Positions 1 through 12,886 are shown, numbered from the stretch's first letter. The stretch: DNA of 64,000 nucleotides from Cordia subcordata (GCA_028554755.1 JAPTOF010000016.1:9151001-9215000), one strand, 5' to 3'. A program made the numbers and translations. The notes: a model not told the origin generated them from the letters alone.

Positions 1-676
1 TTTCAACCTCATTTTCGTGCACCTTCCTTCTTTGCTAATCGGTTTGCTCCACACACTTCTCGCGCTATAAGTTTTTCTGAACGTTTTACTATATCATTGC
101 AGAGTCACGAAAAACTAGTGTGGAATGTGTAATTAGCGTTGCTAGATTATCGTAAATCCTTTTATCAATTTCTTGCCCCATAGCTACGATGGTAATCTTT
201 TGAAGATATTCAATATTACAAAGGTGGTTTCCTGAAGGGCAATAGAGCTATGCACGCAGGAGAGTTCAATGAGCTAGTAATTGCTTAGGGGACCCACAAG
301 GCACGAGCAATGCCACATTGAAGGGTTTCAAGGCAAGAGAATCGAAAGAGTTGCATTCAGGTATCACTAATTAATGTAATTTGTGTTGAACAAATCATGT
401 AATAATTTTGAAAATGAAGAAGAAGAATCAAAGTAAGAGAGTGATAGTGTACACAAAAATTGGGACGATACTATAATGTGAGTTGTAAGTTTATTGATAC
501 CATGAAATAAAAGAGAAAATCTTTTTGTTCCATATCTTCCATTGTCTCACAAGATGTATGTATCAGAGACAATTTTGACAAACAACTAGGAGATTGGTTT
601 CTAGAACAACTAATTTAAACTTAAAAAACGAAGCACGTGAGCTACGCCTTATCAGCGCACACTTAGCCCTACGAGC

Positions 677-2163
677 TTAAGATGATTGAGCAGAGTCGGC
701 ACACACGGCAGGATTTTGTTTTCCGACATTCGTTGGTTTAACATTAGCACACTTTGTCGTAATGGGGCCTTCCTTTCCATTGTATGTCGATCAATGTCAC
801 CAACCTCCACGTTTTCGCATGGTACACTCGAGCTACATAAAAGCGTTCTGCGATCGGAGTTGACGAAGTGCCTTTGAAGTTTTGAAGCTCAATTTTGAGA
901 GCTTAACTTGGGATGGAAGCTGGAAGCAAGGAAATTAATCTTAGAAAAAGTGAAATTGGAAGACTGGAAAATAAGAAATTATGTAATCGTATTGTTCGGA
1001 TAATTCATTACGGAAGTACGCTTGTTGCTTGGTTGTATGGGCAATACTCACGGTCAACAACAATAGGATTAGCTACGTCTTGGACAATGATATCCTCAAA
1101 ATGGATATTAGTAACAACGCCAGGATGTGAAGTGGCCATGTTTTTATTCGTGCACCGTTATCTGTGTTGACAAAGGTGCAATTTTTAACAAAGACTCCAT
1201 CAACAGGTTCTTCTCTTGGTGTCCTACCTAAACTACCAATGCTAATTCCATGCCCAGGTCCGCATGTCACTTTGGTAATAAAAAGTTGTTGAGTGCCGTC
1301 GCCTATTGAGATACAGTCATCTCCAGTCCTTATTGTTGCGTCTGTGATATTGATGCCAGACGATTTTGCTACGTGCATGCCATCGGTGTTGATACTATCT
1401 CCGGGTGCAGTGATCGTAAATCGTATGAAAGTTACGTTTTTGCATCCAATTACATTACTGTGAAAATTTTTCTGTCAAGGGAAGTTACGTCTTGTATGAT
1501 CGAGTTTGTGAGGAAGTTAAAGCTCGGTCTGTTTTCAGCCAAAGTGAAATGTAAAATCATCAGTCGTTGTTACGCAGACAATATATGTGTAACTATGTAG
1601 CAATATGAAAGACATCTGTTGGCGAGTCTTACGTAAGGAAGTTTTTTGCATTTGGTATTTTTGCCACAATCATTTTGTTTCCAGGCCGTCGCCCCCTGGC
1701 CATCGAAAGTTCCACCTCCTGAGAGCGTAAACTGGTCAACGTAATTGATGGTGACCCATTCACCTTCTGCTTTTAATTGGCTAGGATCTGAAGGAGCTCT
1801 CAAGGTGCCTTGGAGTTGAAATCCGAGTGGGGCCTTGCAAGGACCAACAAGTTTCACTTGATTTAGGAAAAAGGTTCCTTTGGGAATCACCACTGTACTG
1901 GGAGTTGTTGATGCACAAGCCTCTTTCCAAGCACTTAATATTGCCTGAGAGATATTTATCCAATATCAAATACAAAATATTACACAATTATCGTTTCTTT
2001 TCATCATACTTCATTTGCTTCTCGTACATACCTCGCTTACATCTTCATTGCTATCAGGCTTTGCCCCGTACTTTGTAATATCGAAAATTCCCGGTTGTGC
2101 CTGAACGTCGTAGATTAGAGAGAGAATGAATAATGCTAACGTTAAGCTATATTTTGCACCCAT
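677..2163 (-). CDS. Exopolygalacturonase (GH28), copy 1
   Basis: Same four-exon model as copy 11: exons 2163-2032, 1944-1633, 1528-1020 and 919-677. Exons 1 and 2 have full consensus length (132 and 312 nt). Exon 3 is 7 nt short: 2 nt at its first codons (near 1525), about 3 nt at its 3' end, and 1 nt each at the GCTGG near 1132 and GCTGTC near 1470. Exon 4 is 3 nt short through three single losses. The NTD, GDD, GHG and RIK motifs are all readable. The C-terminus keeps the CAGAG form, ending ADSAQSS, shared only with copy 12. As read the frame is broken, but each break sits on a CAG/CTG-type site or a homopolymer. Confidence 0.8.
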
Positions 2164-2238
2164 ATTTATTTTCTATCCTCTTCTTGCGTGAGAACTATTG
2201 TCTCAAATGAACTTGTTCACTTGTTGTTTTCAACTAGC

Positions 2239-2246
2239 TATTTATA
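2239..2246 (-). promoter_or_regulatory. TATA box, PG copy 1
   Basis: TATAAATA on the minus strand, 76 bp upstream of the ATG at 2163, in the context GTGTATAAATAGCTAG. It implies a short 5' leader of about 45 nt. The same octamer is kept in all eleven complete copies. Confidence 0.75.
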
Positions 2247-4299
2247 CACCAGAGTCAATTATTCAATGCCCCTAATATTTCCTACCATTGTGAAGTCACC
2301 ACATTCTGAGGTCAATATTAGTTGCTGATGTCGTGTTACGTTTTCATTTTTCAACTTCTTCACAATTTTGGGTCTCTACTCCTAAGCCAATAAGACTGTG
2401 ATTCTTCCGAGCAAAAGGCGCTAGGCCAAGTAGTTGACATTCTAAGTTTATGTGTAGGAACCTCTCCCATTTACTACTTTTAACTCTTAAATATGTGCGG
2501 TAAATATCTGAAACATCTGATTCTTAAATTGTTTTTTGTTTTGTTTTGGCCCAAGCGTTAAAATTGAGTTTGTCCCTTATGTCCGTGACATACCCCACGC
2601 ACTTGAGCTTAATATTTAAAAACTTCATGAATACAATTCTCAACTCATTCAATATTTCTCGTATATTTGCTTTTGGTCTAATGAAAGAAGGCATTGTGAG
2701 AATGTTTATGGATCCGTAGAAGAGAGTAGGGATCAAATAATCTAAAATCACATTTTAGGGTGGTTTGAGTACTCGAATGCCTAGTCCATCACCTCGGGGC
2801 TAAGGTGCTCCTCAACCAAAATACAATTGGAGAAGAGAAAGACAACTTGCAACTTCTTTACAGCGTAGGGAAGTGAAAGAGCATCCCAAACTGACTTGTT
2901 TGATAGTTACATAAGCGATAGACCAACAATACAAAGGTGTTAGTATAGAGAAATTGATACAGTAATCAAATTCCTTTATGAATTGAACAATGCAATTGAC
3001 ATTCTTGAAGGTCCTTTCAATTTGCAAAAATTTATGGTCAAGATTTTGCCTGTGAAATATTTATAAGCTCACGGGCATATCTATGAAGATATTTTCGCTT
3101 ATCCCCCCATGAAAGTTGCTGAGTCTAGTTCATAGAGAAAATGTCATAATGTTCAAAAACAGTTAGTTTTTAAGCACACCAATTTGCACGTTGACGTGCA
3201 AGTCAATCGGCGCCCTTTTCAAGCACAAGAAAATTTCGCTAGGATCATTGCTCAATTTCTTCTTGTAAGTGAGTGCTTCTGGAAGAGGCAGGAGTTATCG
3301 ATTTACTGTGTAATCCTATCTTGGAAAGATAAAAATAAAGTAACTTTCGGAACACTTTATTTAGATCTTGTATTGCTTCCCCCTTGAGCATAGGTCAATT
3401 CCTAACACGTTCATCTTTGCAATCCGGTATGTTTCTTTCATTTGAGATTGCATTTCAATCATGCTCAATTTTTTTCCGTTTAGGAAACTTTTTCAGTTTC
3501 TCCCCCATTCCATAAATCAAAAACAACTCAAGAGATATCGCATCAAGACAAAGTAGTTTCAAAAAGATTGAACAATCTGACTCATTACTGCAAAAGCATA
3601 CAATACTAAGATATATCCGACAAAATCTTTCCTTACAAATACACCATGGAATCACTAACTTCAAACACATAAATTAGCACATTTGTCCTTCAACTTCCGT
3701 GTTAAAGAAAATCCGACAACGCGAACATTTGGAGATGTGGATGAACTTAATGCCATGATAATTCTATCTTTTCTTCATTCATTTTCAACATCACCAACAA
3801 AGAAAATATGATGGAGTGATCGCAAACAAATACATGCGTCACTTTCTTTAATGCCTTTAATTTTTCTTTCACTTTCCTTTTAGAAAGAATGTGCAGAAGA
3901 GAAATTTTGACCAATGCCCATCCATGTACCACTACGAGGACTAACAATATTCAGATTACATTCTCTTTCAGATGTGATTATAATTGTGAACCAAATTATT
4001 TAAAGCATCAAGTTTGAATAAGTTAGGATAATATTGCATCAAGAGTCATGTGAAGTGGGTAAATGTAAGGATCAGCCGTTTGCACTTCGGTTGATGCCTT
4101 TTGTCAGTAACATCTCGTTCAAATTTACTTAAATTCATCTAATATTCCTGTCATCCTATTTTCTTTATACGTTACGACAAGCACACTGGTTTTGTCTGGA
4201 ATTCTTTCACATGACAAAGTCATTTAAGTCCACAAGTTCGTTGATCTCAGGTAGGAAAGGCAAGAACCAAGCAGTATTATTTATTAAAGATTTCACGCC

Positions 4300-4794
4300 A
4301 AGTTACCCCGCGATGATAAGTTGCTAGACCTTGTATTCTTATCGCTGAAGTTAGTGCGCGTAATTACTCATATTTGTAGGGAAGGTAATCAACCTGCTGA
4401 TTATTTGGCTCATATGGGTTTGCGTGCTGCCAGCCTCACTTTTGTGGAAAACGTGATAGCTTACGGCACCGCAGATGTTCAGTTCAGTGTGACCAAATGG
4501 GTAATCCCGACATGCGTAGTTAGTTAGGTTAACTTCAGGGTTTTTTGTAAAGGTAGTAGTACGACCTTGTTTATGTTTTTTCTATCTATTTTAAGGGTAG
4601 TATTGCGACCTTATTTATGGTTTTGCATTTGCATCTTGCATCTTTTGCATTTTTGTATGAATGATGGCACATCAACCTTTCACGCTTAGGAGCAAACTCC
4701 AGGGTAGGCCTTGTCCCACCACTACTTTGTATTTATCCTTTTTTTGTTTTTGATAAAATTCTGGGCGTGTCGCCTTCCTTTTACGCAAAAAAAA
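4300..4794 (+). mobile_element. 5'-truncated LINE-like 3' end with RNase H-type tail, unit 1
   Basis: The plus strand reads KLPRDDKLLDLVFLSLKLVR, then VITHICREGNQPADYLAHMG. The HICREGNQPADYLA string is typical of the C-terminal end of plant LINE-encoded or RVT_3-type RNase H domains. The frame ends at TAG 4525-4527. Downstream lies an untranslated stretch with TTGTATTTATCC and TTTTTGATAAAATTC, ending in CGCAAAAAAAATC at 4785-4796, which fits a short LINE poly(A) tail. Nothing recognisable as reverse transcriptase lies upstream. The 5' breakpoint and target-site duplication were not found, so the left end is approximate. Confidence 0.5.
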
Positions 4795-6000
4795 TCAATT
4801 TGTAATCAAGAAAAAATTGCAGTTGCGTTCAAAGACTACGACATCTATTTCATATCATCGTAACAAAAAAATGAGGACAAAAACAAGCATATACGTTAAT
4901 TTATCATTACTTGCACCAAATATTGGACCAAACTTAAAAACCATGCCCATTTATTGCAGCTAAGTGCCTAAAATTTGATTAGTCATAGTGGCTTCCTCTT
5001 TGTGAGCCAACATTTTTTATTTCGAGCAACACATCAATCCTAATTTGGCATGAATAGATGTATGACCAACTGTACCACAAAACTCACAATTAATGTAGGT
5101 GCATAGTAGATGTTGCCTTTAATTTTTGCAAGCCTGATATTTTGCTAACCCATTGGCCCATCAAGAAAGATAAAAGAAATAAGTCATCACCATTTAACAA
5201 ATCATGACTAAAAAGGAATGTGTAGCATTTTTCAGGAACAATGAGTTGTAACAAACAAAGCTAATTGTCAAAATTATGATAAAAGCAACGTAAAAGAATT
5301 ACAGAGTAATGGCAAAACTATCGTATTTCAACCTCATTTTCGTGCACCTTCCTTCTTTGCTAATCGGTTTGCTCCACACACTTCTCGCGCTATAAGTTTT
5401 TACGAGCGTTTTACTATATCATTGCGAGTCACGAAAAACTAGTGTGGAATGTGTAATTAGCGTTGCTAGATTATCGTAAATCCTTTTATCAATTTCTTGC
5501 CCCATAGCTACGATGGTAATCTTTTGAAGATATTCAATATTACAAAGGTGGTTTCTGAAGGGCAATAGAGCTATGCACGCAGGAGAGTTCAATGAGCTAG
5601 TAATTGCTTAGGGGACCCACAAGGCACGAGCAATGCCACATTGAAGGGTTTCGAAGGCAAGAGAATCAGAAAGAGTTGCATTCAGGTATCACTAATTAAT
5701 GTAATTTGTGTTGAACAAATCATGTAATAATTTTGAAAATGAAGAAGAAGAATCAAAGTAAGAGAGTGATAGTGTACACAAAAATTGGGACGATACTATA
5801 ATGTGAGTTGTAAGTTTATTGATACCATGAAATAAAAGAGAAAATCTTTTGTTACATATCTTCCATTGTCTCACAAGATGTGTGTATCAGAGACAATTTT
5901 GACAAACAACTAGGAGATTGGTTTCTAGAACAACTAATTTAAACTTAAAAAACGAAGCACGTGAGCTACGCCTTATCAGCGCACACTTAGCCCTACGAGC

Positions 6001-7483
6001 TTAAGATGATTGAGCGAGTCGGCACACACGGCAGGATTTTGTTTTCCGACAAGCGTTGGTTTAACATTAGCACACTTTGTCGTAATGGGGCCTTCCTTTC
6101 CATTGTATGTCGATCAATGTCACCAACCTCCACGTTTTCGCATGGTACACTCGAGCTACATAAAAGCGTTACTGCGATCGGAGTTGTGAAGTGCCTTTGA
6201 AGTTTTTGAAGCTCAATTTTGAGAGCTTAACTTGGGATGGAAGCTGGAAGCAAGGAAATTAATCTTAGAAAAAGTGAAATTGGAAGACTGGAAAATAAGA
6301 AATTATGTAACTGTATTGTTCGGATAATTCATTACGGAAGTACCTGTTTGTTGCACTGGTTGTATGGGCAATACTCCTGGTCAACAACAATAGGATTAGC
6401 TACGTCTTGGACAATGATATCCTCAAAATGGATATTAGTAACAACGCCAGGATGTGAAGTGGCCATGTTTTTATTCGTGCACCGTTATCTGTGTTGACAA
6501 AGGTGCAATTTTTAACAAAGACTCCATCAACAGGTTCTTCTCTTGGTGTCCTACCTAAACTACCAATGCTAATTCCATGCCCAGGTCCGCATGTCACTTT
6601 GGTAATAAAAAGTTGTTGAGTGCCTTCGCGTATTGAGATTCAGTCATCTCCTGTCCTTATTGTTGCGTCTTTGATATTGATGCCAGACGATTTTGCTACG
6701 TGCATTCCATCGGTGTTGTTACTATCTCGGTGCGATGATCGTAAATCGTATGAAAGTTACGTTTTGCATCCAATTACATTCTTGTGAAAATTTTTCTTTG
6801 TCAAGGGAAGTTACGTCTTGTATGATCGAGTTTGTGAGGAAGTTAAAGCTCGGTCTGTTTTCAGCCAAAGTGAAATGTAAAATCATCGATCGTTATTCTG
6901 CAGACAATATATGTGTAACTATGTAGCAATATGAAAGACATCTGTTGGCGAGTCTTACGTAAGGAAGTTTTTGCATTTGGTATTTTTGCCACAATCATTT
7001 TGTTTCGTGCCGTCGCCCTGGCCATCGAAAGTTCCACCTCACGAGGCGTAAAGCGGTCAACGTAATTGATGGTGACCCATTCACCTTCGCTTTTAATTGG
7101 CTAGGATCTGAAGGAGCTCTCAAGGTGCCTTGGAGTTGAAATCCGAGTGGGGCCTTGCAAGGACCAACAAGTTTCACTTGATTTAGGAAAAAGGTTCCTT
7201 TGGGAATCACCAGCATCTTGGGAGTTGTTGATGCACAAGCCTATTTAAATGAAATTAATATTTCATGATAGATATTTATCCAATATCAAATACAAAATAT
7301 TACACAATTATCGTTTCTTTTCATCATACTTCATTTGCTTCTCGTACATACCTCGCTGACATCTTCATTGCTATCAGGCTTTGCCCCGTACTTTGTAATA
7401 TCGAAAATTCCCGGTTGTGCACGAGCGTCGTAGATTAGAGAGAGAATGAATAATGCTAACGTTAAGCTATATTTTGCACCCAT
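6001..7483 (-). pseudogene. Exopolygalacturonase (GH28), copy 2, frame- and splice-disrupted as read
   Basis: Exons by homology: 7483-7352, 7264-6959, 6854-6344, 6243-6001. The intron 1 acceptor reads CAT instead of CAG (7267-7265), within a 29-bp run of C-to-A and G-to-T differences that also changes the first codons of exon 2. Exon 2 is 6 nt short, exon 3 is 5 nt short and exon 4 is 3 nt short. GHG and RIK remain readable. In the catalytic-Asp region the bases near 6640 differ from the consensus but still allow GDD. Whether this copy is truly dead depends on whether the A/T cluster is real. Confidence 0.72.
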
Positions 7484-7558
7484 ATTTATTTTCTATCCTC
7501 TTCTTGCGTGAGAACTATTGTCTCAAATGAACTTGTTCACTTGTTGTTTTCAACTAGC

Positions 7559-7566
7559 TATTTATA
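7559..7566 (-). promoter_or_regulatory. TATA box, PG copy 2
   Basis: TATAAATA, 76 bp upstream of the ATG at 7483. Confidence 0.75.
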
Positions 7567-9619
7567 CACCAGAGTCAATTATTCAATGCCCCTAATATTT
7601 CCTACCATTGTGAAGTCACCACATTCTGAGGTCAATATTAGTTCTGATGTCGTGCTACGATTTCATTTTCCAACTTCTTTACAATTTGCGATCACTACTC
7701 CTAAGCCAATAAGACGTGATTCTTCCGAGCAAAAGGCGCTAGGCCAAGTAGTTGACATTCTAAGTTTATGTGTAGGAACCTCTCCCATTTACTACTTTTA
7801 ACTCTTAAATATGTGCGGTAAATATCTGAAACATCTGATTCTTAAATTGTTTTTTGTTTTGTTTTGGCCCAAGCGTTAAAATTGAGTTTGTCCCTTATGT
7901 CCGTGACATACCCCACGCACTTGAGCTTAATATTTAAAAACTTCATGAATACAATTCTCAACTCATTCAATATTTCTCGTATATTTGCTTTTGGTCTAAT
8001 GAAAGAAGGCATTGTGAGAATGTTTATGGATCCGTAGAAGAGAGTAGGGATCAAATAATCTAAAATCACATTTTAGGGTGGTTTGAGTACTCGAATGCCT
8101 AGTCCATCACCTCGGGGCTAAGGTGCTCCTCAACCAAAATACAATTGGAGAAGAGAAAGACAACTTGCAACTTCTTTACAGCGTAGGGAAGTGAAAGAGC
8201 ATCCCAAACTGACTTGTTTGATAGTTACATAAGCGATAGACCAACAATACAAAGGTGTTAGTATAGAGAAATTGATACATTAATCAAATTCCTTTATGAA
8301 TTGAACAATGCAATTGACATTCTTGAAGGCCCTTTCAATTTGCAAAAATTTATGGTCAAGATTTTGCTGTGAAATATTTATAAGCTCACGGGCATATCTA
8401 TGAAGATATTTTCGCATATCCCCATGAAAGTTGCTGAGTCTAGTTCATAGAGAAAATGTCATAATGTTCAAAAGCAGTTAGTTTTTAAGCACACCAATTT
8501 GCACGTTGGCGTGCAAGTCAATCGGCGCCCTTTTCAAGCACAAGAAAATTTCGCTAGGATCATTGCTCAATTTCTTCTTGTAAGTGAGTGCTTACGGAAG
8601 AGGCAGGAGTTATCGATTTCTTGTGTAATCCTATCTTGGAAAGATATAAATAAAGTAACTTTCGGAACACTTTATTTAGATCTTGTATTGCTTCCCCCTT
8701 GAGCATAGGTCAATTCCTAACACGTTCATCTTTGCAATCCGGTATGTTTCTTTCATTTGAGATTGCATTTCAATCATGCTCAATTTTTTTCCGTTTAGGA
8801 AACTTTTTCAGTTTCTCCCCCATTCCATAAATCAAAAAACAACTCGAAGAGATATCGCATCAAGACAAAGTAGTTTCAAAAAGATTGAACAATCTGACTC
8901 ATTACTGCAAAAGCATACAATACTAAGATATATCCGACAAAATCTTTCCTTACAAATACACCATGGAATCACTAACTTCAAACACATAAATTAGCACATT
9001 TGTCCTTCAACTTCCGTGTTAAAGAAAATCCGACAACGCGAACATTTGGAGATGTGGATGAACTTAATGCCATGATAATTCTATCTTTTCTTCATTCATT
9101 TTCAACACTGTCACCAACAAAGAAAATATGATGGAGTGATCGCAAACAAATACATGCGTCACTTTCTTTAATGCCTTTAATTTTTCTTTCACTTTCCTTT
9201 TAGAAAGAATGTGCAGAAGAGAAATTTTGACCAATGCCCATCCATGTACCACTACGAGGACTAACAATATTCAGATTACATTCTCTTTCAGATGTGATTA
9301 TAATTGTGAACCAAATTATTTAAAGCATCAAGTTTGAATAAGTTAGGATAATATTGCATCAAGAGTCATGTGAAGTGGGTAAATGTAAGGATCAGCCGTT
9401 TGCACTTCGGTTGATGCCTTTTGTCAGTAACATCTCGTTCAAATTTACTTAAATTCATCTAATATTCCTGTCATCCTATTTTCTTTATACGTTACGACAA
9501 GCACACTGGTTTTGTCTGGAATTCTTTCACATGACAAAGTCATTTAAGTCCACAAGTTCGTTGATCTCAGGTAGGAAAGGCAAGAACCAAGCAGTATTAT
9601 TTATTAAAGATTTCACGCC

Positions 9620-10109
9620 AAGTTACCCCTCGATGATAAGTTGCTAGACCTTGTATTCTTATCGCTGAAGTTAGTGCGCGTAATTACTCATAGTTGTAGG
9701 GAAGGTAATCAACCTGCTGATTATTTGGCTCATATGGGTTTGCGTGCTGCCAGCCTCACTTTTGTGGAAAACGAGATAGCTTACGGCACCGGATGTTCAG
9801 TTCGGTGTGACCAAATGGGTAATCCCGACATGCGTAGTTAGTTAGGTTAACTTCAGGGTTTTTGTAAAGGTAGTAGTACGACCTTGTTTATGTTTTTCTA
9901 TCTATTTTAAGGGTAGTATTGCGACCTTATTTATGGTTTTGCATTTGCATCTTGCATCTTTTGCATTTTGTATGAATGATGGCACATCAACCTTTCACGC
10001 TTAGGAGCAAACTCCAGGGTAGGCCTTGTCCCACCACTACTTTGTATTTATCCTTTTTTTGTTTTTGATAAAATTCTGGGCGTGTCGCCTTCCTTTTACG
10101 CAAAAAAAA
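9620..10109 (+). mobile_element. LINE-like RNase H tail, unit 2
   Basis: Same fragment as in unit 1, with VITHSCREGNQPADYLAHMG (Ile to Ser). Base losses after 9785 shift the C-terminal frame, which ends at 9841. Poly(A) of eight ends at 10109. Confidence 0.48.
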
Positions 10110-11317
10110 TCAATTTGTAATCAAGAAAAAATTGCAGTTGCGTTCAAAGACTACGACATCTATTTCATATCATCTGTAACAAAAAAAAATGAGGACAAAA
10201 ACAAGCATATACGTTAATTTATCATTACTTGCACCAAATATTGGACCAAACTTAAAAACCATGCCCATTTATTGCAGCTAAGTGCCTAAAATTTGATTAG
10301 TCATAGTGGCTTCCTCTTTGTGAGCCAACATTTTTTATTTCGAGCAACACATCAATCCTAATTTGGCATGAATAGATGTATGACCAACCGTACCACAAAA
10401 CTCACAATTAATGTAGGTGCATAGTAGATGTTGCCTTTAATTTTTGCAAGCCTGATATTTTGCTAACCCATTGGCCCATCAAGAAAGATAAAAGAAATAA
10501 GTCATCACCATTTAACAAATCATGACTAAAAAGGAATGTGTAGCATTTTTCAGGAACAATGAGTTGTAACAAACAAAGCTAATTGTCAAAATTATGATAA
10601 AAGCAACGTAAAAGAATTACAGAGTAATGGCAAAACTATCGTATTTCAACCTCATTTTCGTGCACCTTCCTTCTTTGCTAATCGGTTTGCTCCACACACT
10701 TCTCGCGCTATAAGTTTTTACGAGCGTTTTACTATATCATTGCGAGTCACGAAAAACTAGTGTGGAATGTGTAATTAGCGTTGCTAGATTATCGTAAATC
10801 CTTTTATCAATTTCTTGCCCCATAGCTACGATGGTAATCTTTTGAAGATATTCAATATTACAAAGGTGGTTTCTGAAGGGCAATAGAGCTATGCACGCAG
10901 GAGAGTTCAATGAGCTAGTAATTGCTTAGGGGACCCACAAGGCACGAGCAATGCCACATTGAAGGGTTTGAAGGCAAGAGAATCGAAAGAGTTGCATTCA
11001 GGTATCACTAATTAATGTAATTTGTGTTGAACAAATCATGTAATAATTTTGAAAATGAAGAAGAAGAATCAAAGTAAGAGAGTGATAGTGTACACAAAAA
11101 TTGGGACGATACTATAATGTGAGTTGTAAGTTTATTGATACCATGAAATAAAAGAGAAAATCTTTTTGTTACATATCTTCCATTGTCTCACAAGATGTGT
11201 GTATCAGAGACAATTTTGACAAACAACTAGGAGATTGGTTTCTAGAACAACTAATTTAAACTTAAAAAACGAAGCACGTGAGCTACGCCTTATCAGCGCA
11301 CACTTAGCCCTACGAGC

Positions 11318-12803
11318 TTAAGATGATTGAGCGAGTCGGCACACACGGCAGGATTTTGTTTTCCGACAAGCGTTGGTTTAACATTAGCACACTTTGTCGT
11401 AATGGGGCCTTCCTTTCCATTGTATGTCGGATCAATGTCACCAACCTCCACGTTTTCGCATGGTACACTCGAGCTACATAAAAGCGTTACTGCGATCGGA
11501 GTTGTGAAGTGCCTTTGAAGTTTTTGAAGCTCAATTTTGAGAGCTTAACTTGGGATGGAAGCTGGAAGCAAGGAAATTAATCTTAGAAAAAGTGAAATTG
11601 GAAGACTGGAAAATAAGAAATTATGTAACTGTATTGTTCGGATAATTCATTACGGAAGTACCTGTTTGTTGCACTGGTTGTATGGGCAATACTCCTCGTC
11701 AACAACAATAGGATTAGCTACGTCTTGGACAATGATATCCTCAAAATGGATATTAGTAACAACGCCAGGATGTGAAGCTGGCCATGTTTTTATTCGTGCA
11801 CCGTTATCTGTGTTGACAAAGGTGCAATTTTTAACAAAGACTCCATCAACAGGTTCTTCTCCTGGTGTCCTACCTAAACTACCAATGCTAATTCCATGCC
11901 CAGGTCCGCATGTCACTTTGGTAATAAAAAGTTGTTGAGTGCCGTCGCCTATTGAGATCTGATCATCTCGGTCCTTATTGTTGCGTCTGTGATATTGATG
12001 CCAGACGATTTTGCTACGTGCATGCCATCGGTGTTGATACTATCTCCGGGTGCAGTGATCGTAAATCGTATGAAAGTTACGTTTTTGCATCCAATTACAT
12101 TACTGTGAAAATTTTTGCTGTCAAGGGAAGTTACGTCTTGTATGATCGAGTTTGTGAGGAAGTTAAAGCTCGGTCTGTTTTCAGCCAAAGTGAAATGTAA
12201 AATCATCGATCGTTATTCTGCAGACAATATATGTGTAACTATGTAGCAATATGAAAGACATCTGTTGGCGAGTCTTACGTAAGGAAGTTTTTGCATTTGG
12301 TATTTTTGCCACAATCATTTTGTTTCAGGCCGTCGCCGGCCATCGAAAGTTCCACCTCACGAGGCGTAAAGCGGTCAACGTAATTGATGGTGACCCATTC
12401 ACCTTCTCGCTTTTAATTGGCTAGGATCTGAAGGAGCTCTCAAGGTGCCTTGGAGTTGAAATCCGAGTGGGGCCTTGAAAGGACCAAAAAGATTCACTTG
12501 ATTAAGGAAAAAGGTTCCTTAGGGAATCACCAAAGAACTGGTAGTTGTTGATGCACAACCCTCTTTCCAAGCACAAAAAATTGCATGAGAGATATTTATC
12601 CAATATCAAATACAAAATATTACACAATTATCGTTTCTTTTCATCATACTTCATTTGCTTCTCGTACATACCTCGCTGACATCTTCATTGCTATCAGGCT
12701 TTGCCCCGTACTTTGTAATATCGAAAATTCCCGGTTGTGCACGAGCGTCGTAGATTAGAGAGAGAATGAATAATGCTAACGTTAAGCTATATTTTGCACC
12801 CAT
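11318..12803 (-). pseudogene. Exopolygalacturonase (GH28), copy 3, frame- and splice-disrupted as read
   Basis: Exons by homology: 12803-12672, 12584-12279, 12174-11662, 11561-11318. Exon 1 is intact. The intron 1 acceptor reads CAT (12587-12585) and the exon 2 start is altered by a ~110-bp cluster of changes mostly to A. Exon 2 is 6 nt short, exon 3 is 3 nt short and exon 4 is 2 nt short. The [17 protein letters not shown] and downstream segment to CNKQ at the end of exon 3 are well preserved, while the GDD region near 11965 is disturbed (GATCTGATCATCTCGG). Confidence 0.72.
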
Positions 12804-12878
12804 ATTTATTTTCTATCCTCTTCTTGCGTGAGAACTATTGTCTCAAATGAACTTGTTCACTTGTTGTTTTCAACTAGC

Positions 12879-12886
12879 TATTTATA
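12879..12886 (-). promoter_or_regulatory. TATA box, PG copy 3
   Basis: TATAAATA, 76 bp upstream of the ATG at 12803. Confidence 0.75.

Larger units (their letters stand above)
1..5325. repeat. Array unit 1
   Basis: Positions 1-676 are the 3' flank of the PG gene (677-2163), 2164-4299 is promoter and unassigned spacer, 4300-4794 is the LINE-like tail and 4795-5325 is unassigned. The unit lacks a 12-bp insertion near 3802 that units 5-11 carry. In several spacer positions (2349-2365, near 2955, near 3008, near 3278) it matches units 10-11 rather than its neighbours. Confidence 0.95.
2164..6000. other. Spacer between PG copies 1 and 2 (pattern repeated in all units)
   Basis: About 3.8 kb between the start of one PG copy and the stop of the next. 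Next to the gene lies its promoter (TATA box at 2239-2246). From about 2500 to 4299 I see only AT-rich sequence with short open stretches of 60-75 codons on both strands. They are kept between units only because the DNA is nearly identical, and none matches a family I recognise. The LINE-like tail follows at 4300-4794, then unassigned sequence to the end of the next gene. Near 5088-5050 the minus strand could encode a weak C-x2-C-x4-H-x4-H zinc-knuckle-like string, probably chance or a gag relic. No tRNA, rRNA or simple-sequence satellite is seen. Confidence 0.6.
5326..10643. repeat. Array unit 2
   Basis: Same layout as unit 1: PG gene 6001-7483, spacer, LINE-like tail 9620-10109. It lacks the 12-bp insertion near 9122. 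A cluster of C-to-A and G-to-T differences covers 7243-7271. Confidence 0.95.

Noticed and set aside
913..1600. Plus-strand open frames over the PG gene, repeated at the same offset in other units
   Set aside because: They lie antisense to exons 3-4 and introns of the exopolygalacturonase, which has the conserved catalytic motifs. They are shadows.
2524..3670. Short open stretches of 65-75 codons on both strands, repeated in every unit
   Set aside because: They are conserved only because the whole unit is near-identical. They lack recognisable domains, promoters or splice structure and overlap each other on opposite strands.
4211..4320. An ATG-initiated frame (starting MTKSFKSTSSLISGRKG) upstream of the RNase H tail
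   Set aside because: It is in a different frame from the HICREGNQPADYLA string, stops just after it begins, and has no recognisable similarity.
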